A stretch of 64,000 nt of DNA from Pseudoalteromonas lipolytica (GCF_001306915.1 NZ_LJTC01000004.1:315628-379627), one strand, 5' to 3'. Positions 53,574 to 63,606 are shown, counted from the first letter of the stretch. The notes: generated by a model not told the origin, from the letters alone. Translations and numbers: made by a program.

Positions 53574-54489
53574 CACAAAGAGGAAAGAATGAGAAGAGAA
53601 TGAGGAAGTGAAAATAATGCTTTTTGTTTTCTCTAAAGCGAAGCACCTCTTGGCCTCACTGTGAATTTTACAGAAGATCTTTTTGCACAAAGAGAAGTGA
53701 ATGAGTAAAGAATGAGGAAGTGATAATAATGCTTTTTGTTTTCTCTAAAGCGAAGCGCCTCTTGGCCTCACTGTGAATTTTACCGAAGATCTTTTTGCAC
53801 AAAGAGAAGTGAATGAGAAAAGAATGAGGAAGTGATGATAATACTTTTGCTTTCTCTAAAGCGAAGCACCTCTTGGCCTCACTGTGAATTTTACCAAAGA
53901 TCTTTTTGCACAAAGAGAAGTGAATGAGAAAAGAATGAGGAAGTGATGATAATACTTTTGCTTTCTCTAAAGCGAAGCGTCTCTTGGCTTCACTGTGAAT
54001 TTTACCGAAGATCTTTTTGCACAAAGAGAAGTGAATGAGTAAAGAATGAGGAAGTGATAATAATGCTTTTTGTTTTCTCTAAAGCGAAGCGCCTCTTGGC
54101 CTCACCGTGAATTTTACAGAAGATCTTTTTGCACAAAGAGAAGTGAATGAGAAGAAAATGAGGAAGTGAAAATTATGCTTTTGTTTTCTCTAAAGCGAAG
54201 CGCCTCTTGGTCTCACTGTGAGTTTTACCAAAGATCTTTTTGTACAAAGATAAGTGAATTAGAAGAGAATGAGGATGCGACATTAATGCTTTTTGTATTC
54301 TCGAAAGCAAAGTGTCTCGTTATCTCTTTGTGAGTATTTGGTTTCTCTAAAGCGAAGCGCCTCTTGGCCTCATTGTGAATTTTACCGAAGATCTTTTTGC
54401 ACAAAGAGAAGTGAATGAGAAGAGAATGAGGAAGTGATAATAGTGCTTTTTGTATTCTCTAAAGCAAAGTGTCTCATTATCTCTTTGTG
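53574..54489. repeat. dyad-repeat array B (8 units, about 111 bp)
   Basis: Units begin CACAAAGAG (TACAAAGAT in one) at 53574, 53686, 53798, 53909, 54020, 54132, 54243 and 54400. Most units contain GAATGAGGAAGTGA, then TTCTCTAAAGCGAAGCG and a CCTCACTGTGAATTTTAC end. The orientation is opposite to arrays A1/A2. The 54243 unit is 157 bp because an extra right half is duplicated. A REP-like GGCATGAAATATATTTCGCG dyad lies just before it (53541-53560). The array and its flanks fill the whole ugd-epimerase gap. Confidence 0.92.
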
Positions 54490-54576
54490 AACATATGGTT
54501 TCTCTATGAAGCCGCTCTTCACTCTCATTAAGTCAAATGAATTGGCAGCCACCGGGCTCAATAAGATAGGAATATA

Positions 54577-55584
54577 ATGAAATATTTAGTTACTGGCGCT
54601 GCAGGTTTTATTGGTGCAGCTACAAGTCAAAAATTACTAGCGCAAGGTCATGTTGTTGTTGGTGTTGATAATTTAAATGATTATTACGATGTAAATTTAA
54701 AGCATGCGCGTCTGGCTCAGTTTGAACAGCACGAGAGTTTTACTTTTATCAAGTTAGATATTGCAGATAGAGCCGCAATGGCAGAGTTGTTTGCGCGCGA
54801 GCAATTTGACCGTGTAATTCATTTGGCGGCTCAAGCTGGTGTGCGTTATTCAATTGAAAACCCAGATGCCTACGCTGACTCAAACTTAGTGGGGCACTTA
54901 AATGTTCTAGAAGGGTGTCGTCATAATAAAGTTGCGCATTTAGTTTATGCTTCGTCTAGCTCTGTTTATGGGCTAAACGAAAAAACACCATTTGAAACTA
55001 CAGATAGCGTTGATCACCCTGTTTCGTTTTATGCTGCGACAAAAAAAGCCAATGAACTTATGGCGCACAGTTACTCACACTTGTATAACTTACCAACTAC
55101 AGGCTTACGCTTTTTTACAGTTTATGGCCCGTGGGGTCGCCCAGATATGGCGCCGTTTATTTTTACTAAAAAAATGCTTGATGGCGACACCATCGATATA
55201 AATAACAATGGCGATATGTGGCGTGACTTTACCTACATTGACGATATTGTCGAGGGTGTTGTACGTGCAGCAGATGTAGTGCCTGAACGGGATGACACTT
55301 GGAAAGTAGAAACAGGCTCGCCTGCATCAAGTTCTGCGCCATTTAAGGTTTATAATATTGGTCATGGCAGCCCTATTAATTTAATGAAATTTATTGAGTC
55401 CATTGAGTCTGAACTAGGTATTGAAGCGAAAAAGAACTTTCGCGAAATGCAGGCTGGCGATGTTTATAAAACCTATGCCGATACACAAGACTTATTTGCA
55501 GCAACTGGGTATAAACCAGCGGTTGGGGTAGAGCAAGGCGTGGCTGAGTTAATCAGCTGGTATAAAGGTTTTTATAATAAATAA
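54577..55584 (+). CDS. UDP-glucuronate 4-epimerase
   Basis: This NAD-dependent epimerase converts UDP-glucuronate to UDP-galacturonate. VTGAAGFIGAATSQKLL binds NAD, and the catalytic set is in SSSSVYG and SFYAATKKANELMAHSYSH. The stretch TGLRFFTVYGPWGRPDMA, with the arginine-rich region, distinguishes UDP-uronate epimerases from GalE. It has 335 residues, an AGGAA ribosome site and no close co-transcribed partner. Repeat arrays B and C lie on each side. Together with ugd and galU it forms a UDP-galacturonate pathway. Confidence 0.92.
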   Translation: MKYLVTGAAGFIGAATSQKLLAQGHVVVGVDNLNDYYDVNLKHARLAQFEQHESFTFIKLDIADRAAMAELFAREQFDRVIHLAAQAGVRYSIENPDAYADSNLVGHLNVLEGCRHNKVAHLVYASSSSVYGLNEKTPFETTDSVDHPVSFYAATKKANELMAHSYSHLYNLPTTGLRFFTVYGPWGRPDMAPFIFTKKMLDGDTIDINNNGDMWRDFTYIDDIVEGVVRAADVVPERDDTWKVETGSPASSSAPFKVYNIGHGSPINLMKFIESIESELGIEAKKNFREMQAGDVYKTYADTQDLFAATGYKPAVGVEQGVAELISWYKGFYNK

Positions 55585-55642
55585 TTGCTTCGCATTGTGT
55601 GGCATTGGGAGCGCATCTAGCAATCGCAATGCCTAAGGTAAT

Positions 55643-56983
55643 GTAGGCGTGAAATTTATTTTGCGCGAAAGCGTATTCACAAAGAGAAGAAAGTGAAAGT
55701 AAATGAGGAAAAACTTACTGGTTTTCTCTTTAGCGTAGCGTCTCATAGCCTCTTTGTGCAATAAAATGTCTTTGATGTAGGCGTGAAATTTATTTCGCGC
55801 GAAAGCCTATTCACAAAGAGAAGAAAGTGAGAGTAAATGAGGAAAAACTTACTGGTTTTCTCTTTAGCGTAGCGTCTTATAGCCTCTTTGTTCAATAAAG
55901 TGTCTTTGATGTAGCCGTGAAATTTATTACGTGCGTAAGCATATTCACAAAGAGAAAAAAGTGAGAGTAAATCAGGAAAAACTTACTGGTTTCTCTTTAA
56001 CGCAGCGCCTCTTATCCTCTTTGTGCAATAAAATGTCTTTGATGTAGGCGTGAAATTTATTTCGCGCGAAAGCCTATTCACAAAGAGAAGAAAGTGAGAG
56101 TAAATGAGGAAAAACTTACTGGTTTTCTCTTTAACGCAGCGCCTCTTATACTTTTTGTGCAATAAAATGTCTTGATGTAGGCGTGAAATTTATTACGTGC
56201 GAAAGCGTATTCGCAAAGAGAAGATCGCAAAGAGAAGAAAGTGAGAATAAATGAGGAAAAACTTACTGGTTTTCTCTTTAACGCAGCGTCTCTTATCCTC
56301 TTTGTGCAATAAAATGTCTTTGATGTAGGCGTGAAATTTATTACGCGCGAAAGCGTATTCACAAAGAGAAGAAAGTGAGAATAAATGAGGGGAAACTTAC
56401 TGGTTTTCTCTTTAGCGTAGCGTCTCATACCCTCTTTGTGCAATAAAATGTCTTTGATGTGGGCGTGAAATTTATTACGTGCGAAAGCGTATTCGCAAAG
56501 AGAAGAAAGTGAGAATAAATGAGGAAAAACTTACTGGTTTTCTCTTTAACGCAGCGCCTCTTATCCTCTTTGTACAATAAAATGTCTTTGATGTAGGCGT
56601 GAAATTTATTTCGTGCGAAAATAATTGCACAAAGAGAAGAAAGTGAGAATAAATGAGGAAAAACTTACTGGTTTTCTCTTTAACGCAGCGTCTCTTATCC
56701 TCTTTGTGCAATAAAATGTCTTTGATGTAGGCGTGAAATTTATTACGCGCGAAAGCGTATTCGCAAAGAGAAGAAAGTGAGAATAAATGAGGAAAAACTT
56801 ACTGGTTTTCTCTTTAACGCAGCGTCTCTTATCCTCTTTGTGCAATAAAATCTCTTTGATGTCGGCGTGAAATTTATTACGTGCAAAGATATTTGCACAA
56901 AGAGAAATGAATGAGAAGTAAAAGAGTAAACCAAAAATATTTTGCTTCACTCTAAAGCTCAGCGTCTCTTTGCTTCTTCTGAA
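55643..56983. repeat. composite repeat array C (10 units, about 134 bp)
   Basis: GTAGGCGTGAAATTTATT-type REP pieces start at 55643, 55777, 55911, 56043, 56177, 56325, 56459, 56593, 56727 and 56861. Each is followed by a dyad unit from CACAAAGAG (sometimes CGCAAAGAG) to CTCTTTGTG. Orientation matches array B. The unit at 56177 is 148 bp because TCGCAAAGAGAAGA is duplicated at 56211-56224 and 56225-56238. The array occupies nearly all of the epimerase-galU gap. Confidence 0.93.
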
Positions 56984-57091
56984 TATTCGTTTTTAACGAA
57001 AAACTGAATTAAAAACCATTCAGCTTGTATCTACTTTGGTACTGTTAGTTTGGTGTTATTGTAGATTAAATTATTAAATAAGGGACTAATT

Positions 57092-58000
57092 ATGAAAGCT
57101 GTTATTCCTGTTGCGGGCCTTGGTACTCGTATGTTACCTATGACTAAAGCAATTCCTAAAGAAATGTTGCCTTTAGTTGATAAACCGCTTATTCAATACA
57201 TTGTTAATGAGTGTGTAGCGGCCGGTATTAAAGAAATTGTATTGGTTACCCATAGCTCTAAAAATGCCATAGAAAACCACTTTGATACCAGCTTTGAGCT
57301 TGAAGCAACGCTTGAGAAACGCGTAAAACGTACCCTACTTGAAGAAGTTCATTCTATCTGCCCAGACGATGTAACCATTATGCATGTTCGCCAGGGCGAG
57401 GCCAAAGGATTGGGCCATGCGGTAATGTGTGCTAAACCAATTGTAGGTGATGACGACTTTGTTGTAGTACTGCCCGATGTTATTTTAGATAGCTATACTG
57501 CTGATCAAAAAAACGAAAACGTTGCCGCAATGATCAAACGCTTTAATGAGGTTAAAGCAAGCCAAATTATGCTTGAGCCAGTACCACAAGAAAGTGTTCA
57601 TAAATATGGTATTGCTGATATTGGTGGCGTTAAAATTATTGCGGGCGAAAGTGCGCCTATTAAAACCATGGTCGAAAAGCCTAAAGCAGATGAGGCTCCT
57701 TCTAACTTAGCGGTAGTTGGTCGTTATGTGTTATCTAAAGCTATTTGGCCGCTGCTTGCTAATACCCCTGCTGGTGCAGGTGGCGAAATTCAATTAACTG
57801 ACGCAATCGATGAGTTAATGAAGCATGAAATTGTTGAAGCATTTCACATGAGTGGTCGTGCTCATGACTGTGGCGACAAGCTAGGTTATTTAAAAGCAAT
57901 TGTAGAGTACAGTATGCGCGATGAAAAACTTGGCGCAGAGTTTACAGAATTTGTAACAGAAATGGTTACGCCAAACACAAGGCATTTAAAAGCGGTATAA
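57092..58000 (+). CDS. galU: UTP-glucose-1-phosphate uridylyltransferase
   Basis: GalU makes UDP-glucose, the substrate of Ugd and of many glycosyltransferases. [21 protein letters not shown] is the nucleotide-binding signature, [10 protein letters not shown] the metal site and [21 protein letters not shown] the sugar-binding region. The length of 302 matches E. coli GalU. An AGGGA site precedes the ATG. It lies just after array C and may have its own promoter in the 108 bp after the array, though none is clear. Confidence 0.97.
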   Translation: MKAVIPVAGLGTRMLPMTKAIPKEMLPLVDKPLIQYIVNECVAAGIKEIVLVTHSSKNAIENHFDTSFELEATLEKRVKRTLLEEVHSICPDDVTIMHVRQGEAKGLGHAVMCAKPIVGDDDFVVVLPDVILDSYTADQKNENVAAMIKRFNEVKASQIMLEPVPQESVHKYGIADIGGVKIIAGESAPIKTMVEKPKADEAPSNLAVVGRYVLSKAIWPLLANTPAGAGGEIQLTDAIDELMKHEIVEAFHMSGRAHDCGDKLGYLKAIVEYSMRDEKLGAEFTEFVTEMVTPNTRHLKAV

Positions 58001-58020
58001 CTTTTAAAACTAAATATTTA

Positions 58021-58055
58021 AAAAGGGTAAGAGGCAAATTCTTACCCTTTTGAGT
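58021..58055 (+). terminator. stem-loop terminator after galU
   Basis: AAAAGGGTAAGA (58021-58032) pairs with TCTTACCCTTTT (58040-58051) over a 7-base loop. The T-run is short (TTTTGAGTTTT), so termination may be partial. Confidence 0.7.
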
Positions 58056-58177
58056 TTTAACATAGTCATTTATTTTTGACCCTAAAGGTTTAGTTTGGCT
58101 GATAGCTTCTTGTTTTTGTTTTCTGATGTTATATTTAAAACAATGAAGGAACTTATAACTTTAACTCGGATTTCCTA

Positions 58178-60322
58178 ATGCCAAAATTGAATTTATTGTT
58201 TTTAAGCTGTGCCGCCGCACTTAGCTTGCCAATAGCCGCCGACGAAATAAAAAGCTACCAGTCTTTTTCTGGTTATACGGGGTTGATAAACACTCCGAAT
58301 GCTGAAGCGATCAGATCTGGTAGTGTTGATATCGGTTATAACAATTTATTGGATCTCAGAGGACAAAGTTATTTAGATGGCCATAATTTTATATTCTCTG
58401 CAGGATTATTTGAGGGCTTTGAAGTGAGCGGACAAGTCTCTGCTGAATCCATGCATGATAATATATTTTACAGCGAAGGCCGTGGACAAATGCGTGATTT
58501 ATCATTTAATGCAAAATACCGCTTACCTTATATACCTAAAGATTGGTTTAGTGTAGCTATAGGTGCTAAAGATATAGGTGGTGCCGCTAACAACTATAAA
58601 ACGTTTTATGCAGTGGCTTCAAAAGAATTATGGGATTTTCGTTTTAGTGCCGGCCTAGGTTCAAGTGATAGACTTACTGGTGAAATGAATGGCGCATTTG
58701 CTGGTATTGAGTGGCAACCGCTTGAGTGGTTTAGCTTACTCACCGAATATGATGCCGAAGCTGTAAATGCAGCAGCACGTATAACGATTCCTAAAAAGTG
58801 GCTATATGATATTGGTGAAATAACCTTTACTAGCCGTTTTTACAGCAGTACTGACTTTTCTGAAGATAAAGACACCTACTGGGGGGTAAATTTTACCCTA
58901 CCATTATCTGATGAAGCTAAAACTAATTATGAGCCTGTAAAGCCTGCACCTTATGTAGCCCCAACAAGCAATACACCTGCGGCTAAAGTAAACGATTATG
59001 GTTTAGGCTTTATTCAAACGTCAGTAGCGCCCAAGCTAGCTGAACAGCCTGATGCGTTAACCGTTACTAGTGCTGAGCAAAGTCAAACACAAAATTCACA
59101 AAAAGTTGTTAGTTCTAGCTTAAGCAAACAAGCAATTACATTGAAAGATGCGCTCATTAATGATGGTTTTGAAAACGTGGTTGTTGGTTACAACTCAACT
59201 ACCGTATTTGTTAACTTTGAAAACTCAGTGTTTAACCGCAACGACATTGACGCTATTGGTGTAGTACTTGGTCGCATCGCCGAAAATATAGTTAATGAAA
59301 ATACTCATTATAGCGTTCAGCTTTCGAAAACAGATATCCCGTTACTAGCAATTAGCGGCAACATCGACAATTATCGTTTGTTTATTGAAAAGGGCATTAG
59401 CCCTGACTTAAATGTTCAACAAGACAAAGCCGTTATTCCCGAAGGTGTTACATGGGCTGGTAAAGCGCAGGCGAGCCCTTACTTTAAACCGCGTGTAACT
59501 TTAAGCCCTGCTATTAGTAATACGTACGCTACCGAGTTAGGTGTATTTGACTACTCTATTGCAATTAGAGCAGATGTCGATGTGCCTCTTTGGAAAGGTG
59601 CGGGTGTTATTTTAGGTGGACAAGTTAATGTTGAAAATAGTGACGACTATGATGAGCGAGGTCCATTTAGGCGTTATCGTCAAGAAACTGAATTTGATAG
59701 AGCTATGTTCTACCAAACATTTAAGCTGCCATTCGGTTTTTATAACCAAACGCAAGTTGGCTTTATAAAAGAACGCTACGATTTAACAGGTATCACTAAC
59801 GAAACAACTTGGCTGAGTGATGAAGGGCGTCACAGAATTAGTGCTCAGTTGGGTTCGTATAAATACGAAGATTATCGCGGCAGCAAAACATTCCAAGCAC
59901 TAAACTACCAATATAACTGGGTTGAACAAGACATTACCTTACATGCTCAAGCAGGTAATTATTGGTATGAAGATTCTGGCTATAAGTTAGAAAGCCGTTT
60001 TTGGTTTGGCGATAGCTACTTGGCAGTATATTACGAAGATACAAATACGACTAAAGCAGGTTTGGCATTTAGTATTCCACTTTCACCACGAAAAGATATG
60101 AAAGCTTATAAATTTGGGCAAATTAAAGGCACTGAATCTTACAGGCATACTGCGAGTACTGAGATTGGTGAAAGCACTAACCGTTTAGTGTTCAGTCAAG
60201 GCTTTATTCCAGGAAGTGCAATAAGCACCTACCGTACGTTCCTTAATCAGGGGCGTCTGTCTAGTGATTATGTATACCAAAATCTTGCAAGATTAAAAGA
60301 GGCATATTTAACTTATCGGTAA
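58178..60322 (+). CDS. YjbH-family outer-membrane polysaccharide protein
   Basis: This 714-residue protein has a signal peptide (cut near LPIAA, residue 20) and beta-rich sequence throughout. The start SFSGYTGLINTPNAEAIRSG is the YjbH-family hallmark. The N-terminal part resembles a beta-barrel, a middle domain lies around 300-430, and a second barrel-like region (VTLSPAISNTYATELGVFDY) ends the protein. YjbH proteins are outer-membrane components of exopolysaccharide systems of poorly known function. Its position after galU suggests it works with locus 2, although a probable terminator separates them. Confidence 0.88.
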   Translation: MPKLNLLFLSCAAALSLPIAADEIKSYQSFSGYTGLINTPNAEAIRSGSVDIGYNNLLDLRGQSYLDGHNFIFSAGLFEGFEVSGQVSAESMHDNIFYSEGRGQMRDLSFNAKYRLPYIPKDWFSVAIGAKDIGGAANNYKTFYAVASKELWDFRFSAGLGSSDRLTGEMNGAFAGIEWQPLEWFSLLTEYDAEAVNAAARITIPKKWLYDIGEITFTSRFYSSTDFSEDKDTYWGVNFTLPLSDEAKTNYEPVKPAPYVAPTSNTPAAKVNDYGLGFIQTSVAPKLAEQPDALTVTSAEQSQTQNSQKVVSSSLSKQAITLKDALINDGFENVVVGYNSTTVFVNFENSVFNRNDIDAIGVVLGRIAENIVNENTHYSVQLSKTDIPLLAISGNIDNYRLFIEKGISPDLNVQQDKAVIPEGVTWAGKAQASPYFKPRVTLSPAISNTYATELGVFDYSIAIRADVDVPLWKGAGVILGGQVNVENSDDYDERGPFRRYRQETEFDRAMFYQTFKLPFGFYNQTQVGFIKERYDLTGITNETTWLSDEGRHRISAQLGSYKYEDYRGSKTFQALNYQYNWVEQDITLHAQAGNYWYEDSGYKLESRFWFGDSYLAVYYEDTNTTKAGLAFSIPLSPRKDMKAYKFGQIKGTESYRHTASTEIGESTNRLVFSQGFIPGSAISTYRTFLNQGRLSSDYVYQNLARLKEAYLTYR

Positions 60323-60531
60323 CAATTTATGTTGGGTTAAGTATTGTACAATTAGGTAATTTAGCTATATTATTGATGGGGTGTTTTAGATAATTTAAGA
60401 GCTTTAATGCCTCGTTTTTAATTTGTAAAAAAATTATGGTGCTGACTATACTTTTTGGAAGTTCGCGCTACTATTTTATAAAATGAGTAAATTCATTTAC
60501 AAATGTTGATAAAGGAATAGAAGGACTCCCT

Positions 60532-62136
60532 ATGTTTACTAACAAAAAATCGCTACTAGCGTTATCAGTAGCATCGGCTTTCGCTTTAACAGGTTGTTTT
60601 AGCGATGATGATAACAATAAACCAGTACCAGATGACGGTGGTGATGGTGGCGATGGTGGTGTTGTAATTGTAGCACCAGAAGCACCAGCGGCTTTAGACT
60701 TTGTTATCAGTGGTTCTGTTGTTGAAAACGAAGAGTTTAATGTTTTAAGCAATGCGACCGTTAAGTTTATGGAAAATGGCATGCCATCTTCAAACATTGT
60801 AGCTGTTGATGGTAGTAATGCTCAGTCTTTAACTGGCGCTGGTAACTTTGTTGTTACACTTAAAGAGGGCGCTGACCTTGATAATGTTACCGCGATCGTT
60901 TCTGCAGAAGGTTATATCAGCAAAGTATTTAATGTTGATTTAACAAACGAAGATGACTTCGACGTATTAACTGCACAATTTATTTTATTTACTGGCGACA
61001 GCGATGAAGTTAAACAGGAAGTTGTAAAGAAAACCCTTGCAAGCGCTACTACTTCTGAAGAAATCGTGGCCGATGCAAAAATTGATACTACATCTCTTGC
61101 GACTGTAACTTTACCTAATGGTACTACACTACAAAAAGGTTCGGGCGAAACTGTTGATCCAGGTGAGTTGTCATTAAGTGTTTTAGGTTTAGATCCTACT
61201 TCTGATACTAAGGGTTCTGTTATTCCTGAAGGCTTAAATGCTAACAATACAAGCGGTAATGTTGCTGTACCAGTATCTTTGGCTGATATCACAATGACTG
61301 TTGGTGAAACTAAGGTTAAAAAATTCCTTGGTGATACATTAAAAGTTACTCTTGCTGCTCCTTCAGATTTAGATGCAGGTGAAACTCTAACTGTTAAATC
61401 TTTAGATGAAGACACAGGTGTATGGAAAGATGAGTCGTTTGTTGTAACTAAAGGCACAGGTACTGTTAGTTTTGAAACAGACCACTTAACATGGTTCTCA
61501 GTAAATAAATCAGCTGCTGCATGTAGTACTGGCTTATCTGCTACTGTAACAGGCGATGCTGTTCCGGCTGGTGGCTTACTGTTTATAGCGGCATCTAGCG
61601 ATGGCTTAGGGTTATCTGTACTGCCAGAGGGTGCTACTTCTGAGGATGTATTCTCAGGTTTTGCGCTTACTCGATATGGTTTCTCAGAAGATGCAATGGC
61701 CGATGTTTATGTTTTCGATAATGAAGGCGGACTTTGGTTTGAATCTGACGGTGAAGTAGAAGTATGTGGTACTGTACCAGTTGAGCTTACTCGCCCATAT
61801 GAAGTAGTAAGTAAAACACTTACTCTGTCTGGCGTATGTGCACAAGATAATTCACAATCAGTAGATGTAAGTAACTCAGTTGTGACATATAACCGTGAAA
61901 ATAAACGCGAAAAATCTGTACTGAAAAACGCTGATGGTAATTTTGATTTATCTGGCTTACGCGCGGGCGAGAACTACCAGGTTAAAGTTAACTTCCGTGG
62001 TTTACCTGTTGTTGGTTCAAATACATTCACACTAGACAGTGTTGATGATTCAGATATGACACAAGAGTTTGAATTCACTTGTAACGAAGTAACAGGTTCA
62101 GGCGGCTCAGGCGGCTCAGGCGGCACTGGTGGTTAG
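60532..62136 (+). CDS. unrecognised lipoprotein with glycine-rich ends
   Basis: I do not recognise a family. The 534-residue protein has a lipoprotein signal (SAFALTGC, cysteine at about residue 22). An acidic/glycine linker (DDGGDGGDGG) follows, and beta-rich domains extend to about residue 515. One region (SGSVVENEEFNVLSNATVKF) looks like a carboxypeptidase-regulatory or bacterial Ig-like fold. FETDHLTWFSVNKSAA near 320 resembles the end of a ZU5-like module. The C-terminus is GSGGSGGSGGTGG. It is probably a surface or periplasmic lipoprotein, transcribed after the YjbH gene with a 209-bp gap. Confidence 0.6.
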   Translation: MFTNKKSLLALSVASAFALTGCFSDDDNNKPVPDDGGDGGDGGVVIVAPEAPAALDFVISGSVVENEEFNVLSNATVKFMENGMPSSNIVAVDGSNAQSLTGAGNFVVTLKEGADLDNVTAIVSAEGYISKVFNVDLTNEDDFDVLTAQFILFTGDSDEVKQEVVKKTLASATTSEEIVADAKIDTTSLATVTLPNGTTLQKGSGETVDPGELSLSVLGLDPTSDTKGSVIPEGLNANNTSGNVAVPVSLADITMTVGETKVKKFLGDTLKVTLAAPSDLDAGETLTVKSLDEDTGVWKDESFVVTKGTGTVSFETDHLTWFSVNKSAAACSTGLSATVTGDAVPAGGLLFIAASSDGLGLSVLPEGATSEDVFSGFALTRYGFSEDAMADVYVFDNEGGLWFESDGEVEVCGTVPVELTRPYEVVSKTLTLSGVCAQDNSQSVDVSNSVVTYNRENKREKSVLKNADGNFDLSGLRAGENYQVKVNFRGLPVVGSNTFTLDSVDDSDMTQEFEFTCNEVTGSGGSGGSGGTGG

Positions 62137-62175
62137 TAACCATTTTTGTTAGTTCCTAAATAGGGATTAAATCTG

Positions 62176-62203
62176 AAAGCCGCATTTATGCGGCTTTTTT
62201 TAT
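62176..62203. terminator. rho-independent terminator between the lipoprotein gene and the MBL gene
   Basis: AAAGCCGCAT (62176-62185) pairs with ATGCGGCTTT (62188-62197) and TTTT follows. It serves the plus-strand lipoprotein gene. Facing the minus strand, the T-run is only three bases, so bidirectional use is possible but weak. Confidence 0.88.
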
Positions 62204-62208
62204 ATGCG

Positions 62209-63606
62209 TTACGGAATTTTAATTGTTGCTGTTGCTAATCTTGTACAAAGCTCATTAGCCAATGCTTGTTTGGCTTGCTCGTCTCCGTGAACTATTTTAA
62301 TTAAACTTGGCTTTTTGCGTATGCCAGTAACGAAATTTATTAACCCTTTTTGATCTGAGTGGGCGCTATAACCGCTAATGGTATGAACTTGTGCTTTAAT
62401 CATCACCTTTTTATTATCGATAAAGACGTATCCGCCGCGTGGGCCATATTTTTGAATATCTCGGCCTAAGGTTCCTCGTCCTTGGTAGCCAACAAAAATG
62501 ACATCGGTTGTTTTGTCTGGTAAAAACCGTTCTAGATAATTAACTATTCTGCCGCCATTGCACATTCCGCTGGCAGCTATGATTATTGCGGGCTGCGGTT
62601 TCGAGGCTAAAAAGTTTATTAATGCAAGGTGTTCTTGGTGGCTATCAATAGTGTGTAGTTGTTTAAAGTCGAGCGGGTGGCGGCCTTGTTTTACTCGTTT
62701 TTTTGCTTCGTTATCCCACAGCGCTTTAAAGTGTAAATACTCATTTGTGAAATTGGCTGCCATTGGTGAATCAACAATAATTTGCAGCTCATGCCACATA
62801 GAGCGCTTACGTGCAGAGTGAATAAGCTGTTCAAATTCATACAGCAATTCTTGTGTGCGGCCAATACTAAAAGCCGGTATGAGTACCACGCCATTATCAC
62901 TTACGGCACGTTCTATAACTTTTTTAAGCACGGCTACGCGCTCTTTGCGGCCTTGATGGTTTTTATCACCATAGGTAGACTCAATAACTAATGTATCGGC
63001 ACGGTAGGGTGGTTTTGGCGTCGGTAACAATGGTGTGTAAGGCGCACCTAAATCACCTGAAAATACCACTCTATGCGTGTTTGGTCGTTTACCCAGTTCA
63101 ATTTCAACATAGGCAGAGCCTAAAATGTGCCCAGCACGTTGCAGGCGAATTTTATATAATGAGTTTTGATTGCTTGAGGCTGCTTTTTCGGAGTTTAAGC
63201 CCACTCCTACGGGAATGCAGTACCATGTATTATAATCAAGAGAGATAATTTGCTGTTCTAGTAACTTTAAGCAGGTGCGGATCACCGCTTCATCGCGAGT
63301 TACACCTACTTTTAAGGCATCTTCAATCACCATAGGTAAGAGTTTTGCGGTGGCAATCGAGGTATAAATTGGGCCTTTAAAACCTGCGGCAAGAAAGTAG
63401 GGTATGCGGCCAACATGGTCTATATGACAATGTGTAACAATCAGCGCTTTAACTGTTGAGATATCAAACTCAATTGCTAGATCTTGTTTACTGTCTTCCC
63501 CTTGAAATAGCCCACAATCAACAAGTACAGAATTTGTGTCATCAATAAATAGCTGGTGGCAAGACCCAGTTACGCCTTTCACCGCTCCGTGGTGTTTTAT
63601 ATGCAT
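62209..63606 (-). CDS. beta-CASP metallo-beta-lactamase-fold RNA-processing-type hydrolase
   Basis: This 465-residue protein has a metallo-beta-lactamase fold with a beta-CASP insert and a C-terminal RNA-specificity (RMMBL) domain. The metal motif is THCHIDHVGRIPYF near residue 76. SGDLGAPYTPLLP and ESTYGDKNH follow, and the beta-CASP region contains PAFSIGRTQELLYE and ASGMCNGGRIVNYL. The C-terminal HTISGYSAHSDQKGL completes the site. Relatives act as nucleases on RNA, but this branch's substrate is not known. The start at 63606 follows AAAAAGGAGAA; the longer frame to 63756 runs into a repeat and the IS end. Confidence 0.9.
   Translation of the reverse strand: MHIKHHGAVKGVTGSCHQLFIDDTNSVLVDCGLFQGEDSKQDLAIEFDISTVKALIVTHCHIDHVGRIPYFLAAGFKGPIYTSIATAKLLPMVIEDALKVGVTRDEAVIRTCLKLLEQQIISLDYNTWYCIPVGVGLNSEKAASSNQNSLYKIRLQRAGHILGSAYVEIELGKRPNTHRVVFSGDLGAPYTPLLPTPKPPYRADTLVIESTYGDKNHQGRKERVAVLKKVIERAVSDNGVVLIPAFSIGRTQELLYEFEQLIHSARKRSMWHELQIIVDSPMAANFTNEYLHFKALWDNEAKKRVKQGRHPLDFKQLHTIDSHQEHLALINFLASKPQPAIIIAASGMCNGGRIVNYLERFLPDKTTDVIFVGYQGRGTLGRDIQKYGPRGGYVFIDNKKVMIKAQVHTISGYSAHSDQKGLINFVTGIRKKPSLIKIVHGDEQAKQALANELCTRLATATIKIP

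Noticed and set aside
53451..54024. Minus-strand frames inside array B
   Set aside because: They are translations of the repeat (recurring KIFGKIHSEAKRRFALEKAK) rather than genes.
56078..56950. Four minus-strand frames inside array C
   Set aside because: Repeat-derived peptides with the 134-bp period; no coding evidence.
53574..56983. Integron attC/VCR array with gene cassettes
   Set aside because: Units are imperfect palindromes of about the right length, but they lack the GTTRRRY/RYYYAAC core. They are mostly in tandem without genes between them, and no integrase is seen.
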